A DNA stretch of 64,000 nucleotides. Origin: Gallintestinimicrobium propionicum. GTDB lineage: Bacteria; Bacillota; Clostridia; Lachnospirales; Lachnospiraceae. The DNA lies in assembly GCF_025567525.1 (NCBI RefSeq), contig NZ_JAOQJY010000001.1, positions 310,001-374,000 on the forward strand, written 5' to 3'. The translations under genes and the position numbers were made by a program. The notes under the pieces were generated by a model. That model ran no database searches. It was not told where the DNA came from and saw nothing but the letters and a program-made list of their open reading frames with translations. Shown here piece after piece: positions 60,301-64,000 of this stretch. Positions within the stretch are counted from its first letter, which is position 1. Each line of letters begins with the position of its first letter.

Positions 60301-61632
60301 CGCTCCCTGCTTTCTGCAATCCGTGTCCGCGAAAAGAAGCATCAGGAACGCAAGATCATGCCGACCAACTTAAACCGCGTCATCTTTACAGAAGAAATGC
60401 GCAAAGACTACACGATCCTCTGTCCGCAGATGTCCCCGATCCATTTCGATCTGCTGGAACCCGCTTTCCGGTCCTGCGGCTATAATTTCGAAGTATTAGA
60501 TAATGATAATCGTCATTCCGTTGACATTGGCTTAAAATACGTCAACAACGACGCCTGCTATCCGTCCCTGTGTGTTGTCGGCCAGATCATGGATGCCCTG
60601 CTTTCCGGTAAATATGACCTGCACAAGGTTGCGGTTGTTATCACCCAGACCGGCGGCGGCTGCCGTGCAACCAACTACATCGGTTTCATCCGCCGTGCAT
60701 TGGAAAAAGCCGGTATGGAATACATTCCGGTCGTTTCCATCAACATGGGCGGCATTGAGACAAACCCCGGATTTAAACTGGATGCAAACCTTCTGACCCG
60801 TGCGGCCTTCGGTGCAATCTTCGGCGATATTTTCATGCGCTGTGTTTATCATATGCGCCCCTACGAAAAAGAGCCCGGCTCCGTCAACGCGGTTCATCAG
60901 AAGTGGATAAAAAAGTGCCAGAATTTCCTGTCCACGAAAAAGCTTCCGAACTACTTCACCTTCCGCAAAATGTGCCGTGAAATAGTTGACGACTTTGACC
61001 GTATCCCGATCACAGACGAGAAAAAGCCCCGTGTCGGCATTGTCGGCGAGATCCTGGTTAAATTTGCCCCGGCAGCAAACAACCATCTGGTAGAACTGCT
61101 GGAATCGGAAGGCGCTGAAGCCGTTGTACCTGATCTGCTCGATTTCATGCTGTACTGCTTCTACAACCAGATTTACAAGGCAGAGCATCTCGGCACGAAA
61201 AAATCGACCGCCAAAATCGCTAAGATGGGGATCTGGGCAGTCGAAAAAATCCGCGGTGCGGCAACCGATGCGCTCAAAAAGAGTAAAAACTTCACGCCGC
61301 CATCTTCTATTTATGATCTGGTGTCCTACGCAGAGCCCATCGTATCCATCGGCAACCAGACCGGTGAAGGATGGTTTTTAACCGGTGAAATGGTCGAGCT
61401 GATCCACGAGGGTGTCAATAATATCGTTTGCACCCAGCCCTTTGGCTGTCTGCCTAACCACGTTGTCGGCAAGGGTGTCATCAAAGAGCTTCGCCGCCGC
61501 TACCCGCAGTCCAACGTCGTTGCCATCGACTATGACCCCGGTGCCAGCGAAGTAAACCAGTTGAACCGTATCAAACTGATGCTCTCTACCGCGCAGAAAA
61601 ACCTTAAAAAAGAACAGAACCTACGATCATAA
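57382..61632 (+). CDS. 2-hydroxyacyl-CoA dehydratase activator fusion (BadF/BcrA + DUF2229)
   Basis: 1416 residues, the long fused form found in Clostridia. Two ASKHA ATPase domains in tandem (GIDIGSTTVKIAIL near 9, GIDAGSTTTKAALVG near 326) each have a cluster-binding Cys region (GICAGGTGSFIDQMA; ACSSGCGSFIETFA). DUF2229 then follows (KCKGCTNNCRLTI near 612), and a C-terminal part resembles dehydratase subunits (QTGGGCRATNYIGF; QPFGCLPNHVVGKG). Family members pass an electron, driven by ATP, to an iron-sulfur dehydratase. The target reaction is not readable, because no dehydratase genes are adjacent. GAAAGTGACAAG precedes the ATG. Monocistronic. Confidence 0.92.
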   Translation: MNQMQYTLGIDIGSTTVKIAILDENHQILFSDYKRHFANIQETLSDLLKDAYTKLGNITLHPMITGSGGLTLANYLQVPFVQEVIAVSTSLQELAPKTDVAIELGGEDAKIIYFENGNVEQRMNGICAGGTGSFIDQMASLLQTDAAGLNEYAKSYRSLYTIAARCGVFAKSDIQPLINDGATKEDLSASIFQAVVNQTISGLACGKPIRGHVAFLGGPLHFLSELKKAFIRTLNLDDEHVIDTANSHLFAAIGSALNAKEDVFYTMEEMVNKLSSGIKMEFEVERMEPLFASQEEYDAFCKRHDSHCVKTAPLETYTGNCYLGIDAGSTTTKAALVGEDGSLLYSFYSNNNGSPLKTAIGAIQDIYKKLPAGAKIVRSCSTGYGEALMKAAFLLDDGEVETVAHYYAAAFFDPKVDCILDIGGQDMKCIKIKNQTVDSVQLNEACSSGCGSFIETFAKSLNYSVQDFAKAALFAEHPIDLGTRCTVFMNSKVKQAQKEGASVSDISAGLAYSVIKNALFKVIKVSDASELGSQIVVQGGTFYNDAVLRSFEKIAGCEAIRPDIAGIMGAFGAALIAREHYTDGYQTSMLSIDAINSLEFDTSMAKCKGCTNNCRLTINRFSGGRQYISGNRCERGLGKQKNPNQVPNLFDYKLKRLFSYEPLTADQAPRGPVGIPRVLNMYENYPFWFTFFTKLGYQVILSPASNHNIYSLGIESIPSESECYPAKLAHGHVTWLIKQGVPFIFYPALFYERNETPDANNHYNCPIVTSYSENIKNNVEEIGRGEVKFRNPFMAFSSLEVATEALIKEFSDIPAEEVTAAARAGWDEMAAARDDMRKKGEEVLAWMEANHKRGIVLAGRPYHVDPEINHGIPELITSYGLAVLTEDSVSHLGHPDRPLIVSDQWMYHSRLYAAAAYVRTRDDLDLIQLNSFGCGLDAVTTDQVNDILSGSGKIYTCLKIDEVNNLGAARIRVRSLLSAIRVREKKHQERKIMPTNLNRVIFTEEMRKDYTILCPQMSPIHFDLLEPAFRSCGYNFEVLDNDNRHSVDIGLKYVNNDACYPSLCVVGQIMDALLSGKYDLHKVAVVITQTGGGCRATNYIGFIRRALEKAGMEYIPVVSINMGGIETNPGFKLDANLLTRAAFGAIFGDIFMRCVYHMRPYEKEPGSVNAVHQKWIKKCQNFLSTKKLPNYFTFRKMCREIVDDFDRIPITDEKKPRVGIVGEILVKFAPAANNHLVELLESEGAEAVVPDLLDFMLYCFYNQIYKAEHLGTKKSTAKIAKMGIWAVEKIRGAATDALKKSKNFTPPSSIYDLVSYAEPIVSIGNQTGEGWFLTGEMVELIHEGVNNIVCTQPFGCLPNHVVGKGVIKELRRRYPQSNVVAIDYDPGASEVNQLNRIKLMLSTAQKNLKKEQNLRS

Positions 61633-61635
61633 AAC

Positions 61636-61674
61636 ACCGGGCTTCCAATGTTTTGAACGCATTGGAAGCCCGGT
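61636..61674. terminator. Strong terminator after activator gene
   Basis: ACCGGGCTTCCAATG pairs perfectly with CATTGGAAGCCCGGT around a 9-base loop, followed by ATTTTT. It starts 4 bases after the stop and separates it from the convergent AraC gene, which it may also serve. Confidence 0.92.
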
Positions 61675-61678
61675 ATTT

Positions 61679-62488
61679 TTATCCTTTCCGCATCTGCCTC
61701 CGATAAGCGCTCGGTGTCAGATTCATATGACGTTTGAAGAATTTACAGAAATAAAACTGATCGGAAAAATGCAGGATCTCAGCGATCTCTGCGATGCTGT
61801 AATCCTCGGACAGGAGCATTCTGCAGGCCTGCCCTGCGACAAGCCGTTCCAGATATTCACCCGGAGAAATCCCGGTTTCTGCACGGAACCGGCGTGTGAG
61901 TGTGCTTTCCGAAACATGGAGCTGTTGTGCCAGCGTCCGCACATGTGTCGCTACACTGACCGGATTCTGCGCGAGCTCAAACATCTGTCCGATTAACGGG
62001 GAGTGTTCTTTTAACTCCTCCCCATCCAACTTTGCCTGCTCCAAAAATCCCGCAAGGGTTTCCCAAAGCATTCCCTGCAGCCGGATCGCATCCGTCATGG
62101 TTTCACTCTGATACAGTCCCTTGACCCTCTCAATTTCCCCTGTCTGTTCTTTTCGCTCATACAGCTGCCGGACCCCATACAATAAATCTGTTCCATCGCT
62201 GCAAAGTACATTCAGATGAAAAAAAAGCTGTTCCATAGAGGACTCACAGAAATATCCAAAGGTCATGCCTGCCGGAACCAGCCAGACGCTCCCTTTTTTC
62301 AGGACAATTCTCTGACCGTTTACGGTCAGGATGCCCTCCCCGTCAACGATGTAATAAATGCGGGAAAACGGAGAACATACCTTCGGTTCCTTCCAGTCCT
62401 GCCCGACAATGGCATGTCCTGCATATATAATATTCAGCTCCAGATTTTTCCATATCCGGATCGCATTTTGATTCTGTGTGATCTGCAA
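61679..62488 (-). CDS. AraC-family transcriptional regulator (cupin sensor)
   Basis: 269 residues. An N-terminal cupin part (CSPFSRIYYIVDGEGILTVNG near 38) and two C-terminal helix-turn-helix motifs (VRTLAQQLHVSESTLTRRFR; DQFYFCKFFKRHMNLTPSAYRR). Divergent from the GH29 fucosidase at 62648 with 159 bases between, the same arrangement as at 2936/3996. Likely local regulator of that gene. No obvious direct repeat was found in this intergenic region. Confidence 0.9.
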   Translation of the reverse strand: MQITQNQNAIRIWKNLELNIIYAGHAIVGQDWKEPKVCSPFSRIYYIVDGEGILTVNGQRIVLKKGSVWLVPAGMTFGYFCESSMEQLFFHLNVLCSDGTDLLYGVRQLYERKEQTGEIERVKGLYQSETMTDAIRLQGMLWETLAGFLEQAKLDGEELKEHSPLIGQMFELAQNPVSVATHVRTLAQQLHVSESTLTRRFRAETGISPGEYLERLVAGQACRMLLSEDYSIAEIAEILHFSDQFYFCKFFKRHMNLTPSAYRRQMRKG

Positions 62489-62647
62489 GTTTTTCAGTCC
62501 TTCTCTATCTTTTTATCTTCTGTCCGAGCTGCGTGGATATTCCATATTTTTACATCCTTTTGCCATGTTCCTATTGCCCGGTATTTCTTACAATAATGCC
62601 ATAAGGATTCGTACTTTACAACACTTTTTGAAACGGAGGATTCTGCC

Positions 62648-63967
62648 ATGAGCAGCTACAAAACACTTCCTACCCCCGGCGATACCGCATGGTTTACCCA
62701 TGATCGCTTCGGCATGTTCATTCATTTCGGCTTATACGCCATGCCCGCACGCCACGAATGGGTCAAAAATTACGAAGAAATCCCGGAAGATCACTACGAT
62801 CTCTATTTTAAACACTTTAATCCGGATCTGTACGACCCGAAGGAATGGGCAAGACAGGCAAAAGCGGCAGGCATGAAATATGTCGTCATGACAACAAAAC
62901 ATCACGAGGGCTTCTGCCTTTTTGACAGCAAATATACCGATTACAAGTCCACCAACACCCTCTGCGGCAAAGACCTGATCCGCGAATATGTGGATGCGTT
63001 CCGTGCAGAAGGGCTTCATATCGGTTTTTATTACTCCCTGATCGACTGGCATCATCCGGAATTCCCGATTGACCCCTTACATCCCCGCAGAGATGATCCG
63101 GACGCTTATGAGCAGAGCAAAGGCCGCGACATAAAAAAATATGCGCAGTACATGCGGGATCAGGTGACCGAGCTTTTAACCAACTACGGTAAGATTGACA
63201 TCCTTTGGTTTGACTTCTCTTATTCCCAGAACAACGGAACCGGCGATAAAGCATGGCAGAAAGGCAAAGGTAAGGACGACTGGGAGGCAGAAAAGCTGAT
63301 CGCAACTGCACGCGCCCTGCAGCCCCATATCATCATCGACAACCGCACAGAAATTGATCAGGATCTCTGGACACCCGAACAGTACGAGCCCGACCAGTGG
63401 GTACGCGACAAAAAAACCGGCGAGCTCGTTACCTGGGAAGCCTGCCACACCTTTTCCGGCTCCTGGGGATATTTCAGAGACGAACAGACCTGGAAATCTC
63501 CCGAAATGCTCATTCGCCTGCTCGTCAACACCGTTTCCCGCGGCGGCAACCTGCTGATGAACGTCGGCCCCACCTCCAGAGGCTATCTGGATTACCGCGC
63601 GGAAGAAGCCCTGAAGGTATTCGCTGACTGGATGAAATACAACAGCCGCTCGATTTATGGCTGCACGATGGCAGAACCAGAATTTAAAGAACCCAGAGAT
63701 TGCCGCCTGACCCAGAGTGAAGACGGCAAACGTCTCTATCTGCATCTGTTCGCTTATCCGTTCGGCTATCTGCGCGTTCCCGGTCTTGGCGGCAAGGTGG
63801 AATACGCACAGTTTTTGCATGACGGCAGCGAAGTCCGCTTCACCGACGGCACGGACTGCTTCTTCTTAACAGACGACCCGGAGGCTGCAAAGGATCTGGT
63901 CTTCTATGTTCCCAACGTAAAGCCCCATACCCTCGTCCCGGTCATTGAGATTTTCTTAAAAGACTGA
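62648..63967 (+). CDS. Alpha-L-fucosidase, GH29
   Basis: 439 residues with no signal peptide, so cytoplasmic. FGMFIHFGLYAMPARHEW near residue 21, TTKHHEGFCLFDSKYTDY near residue 82, and the nucleophile Asp189 in IDILWFDFSYS. The segment GGNLLMNVGPTSRGYLDY near residue 300 is classic for the family, and a C-terminal beta domain completes the normal length. GGAGG lies 8 bases before the ATG. Release of fucose from host or plant glycans is likely; linkage specificity is not readable. It is a full-length paralogue of the short enzyme at 3996. The window ends 33 bases after its stop. Confidence 0.95.
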   Translation: MSSYKTLPTPGDTAWFTHDRFGMFIHFGLYAMPARHEWVKNYEEIPEDHYDLYFKHFNPDLYDPKEWARQAKAAGMKYVVMTTKHHEGFCLFDSKYTDYKSTNTLCGKDLIREYVDAFRAEGLHIGFYYSLIDWHHPEFPIDPLHPRRDDPDAYEQSKGRDIKKYAQYMRDQVTELLTNYGKIDILWFDFSYSQNNGTGDKAWQKGKGKDDWEAEKLIATARALQPHIIIDNRTEIDQDLWTPEQYEPDQWVRDKKTGELVTWEACHTFSGSWGYFRDEQTWKSPEMLIRLLVNTVSRGGNLLMNVGPTSRGYLDYRAEEALKVFADWMKYNSRSIYGCTMAEPEFKEPRDCRLTQSEDGKRLYLHLFAYPFGYLRVPGLGGKVEYAQFLHDGSEVRFTDGTDCFFLTDDPEAAKDLVFYVPNVKPHTLVPVIEIFLKD

Positions 63968-64000
63968 GTTGGTTTTTTTTCAAATCTGTAGTACAATAAA

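Noticed and set aside
60532..61188. 218-residue minus-strand frame inside the activator gene
   Set aside because: Antisense to conserved DUF2229/dehydratase-like sequence, with no ribosome binding site.
1..64000. tRNA, rRNA or integrase-type attachment sites
   Set aside because: None recognised by reading both strands; weak cloverleaf-like folds could be missed without a covariance search.

Overview
The window looks like a chromosomal segment of a gut-type Lachnospiraceae (Clostridia). The evidence is the co-linear cluster ppdK–glyQS–lipoprotein–recO–yqzL-like–era, an M16C presequence-type protease, a 1416-residue CoA-dehydratase activator fusion, BioY, GPH sugar transport, and GGAGG-type ribosome binding sites throughout. 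No species can be named from sequence reading alone.

Layout. 1-12.3 kb is ordinary chromosome: a partial thiolase, a nucleoid-associated protein, bioY, an AraC regulator divergent from a GH29 fucosidase, an M32 carboxypeptidase, a threonine aldolase-type lyase, a small acidic protein, and a membrane hybrid histidine kinase with its solute-binding lipoprotein. From about 12.4 to 43.7 kb the DNA is visibly more AT-rich and reads as an accessory region. It holds a GPH transporter/GH3 beta-glucosidase operon with an AraC regulator, an IS200-type transposase, a cluster of decaying small membrane-protein genes, an Abi_2-like gene behind a large inverted repeat, CPBP proteases, an IS110 element with a probable bridge RNA, and a graveyard of recombinase, IS256 and IS66 fragments. 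Its most striking part is the tightly overlapping 12-gene operon at 29.7-41.5 kb. Beyond that lies an AAA ATPase/TOPRIM pair. From 43.8 kb to the end the sequence is housekeeping chromosome again, ending with a second AraC/GH29 module.

The system of most interest is the 29.7-41.5 kb operon on the minus strand. In order of transcription it encodes a small HTH protein, two HxsD-like proteins, an A24 prepilin-peptidase-like membrane protein, two radical-SAM enzymes (HxsC- and HxsB-like), a membrane MORN-repeat protein, a membrane-targeted protein with 13 His-Xaa-Ser triplets (HxsA-like substrate), an XpaC-like membrane protein, two TelA-like proteins, a rhomboid protease, and a membrane-anchored RCC1-repeat protein. 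The His-Xaa-Ser (Hxs) core is a known but functionally uncharacterised class of radical-SAM peptide-modification loci. Its linkage to peptidases, TelA/XpaC and two repeat-domain surface proteins suggests a modified envelope structure assembled and processed at the membrane. That function is inference.

The accessory region also carries several intact-looking genes broken by single lesions: a one-base loss in an A-run, a one-base loss in a T-run, and two in-frame TAG codons in an otherwise open frame. These suggest recent decay or recoding.
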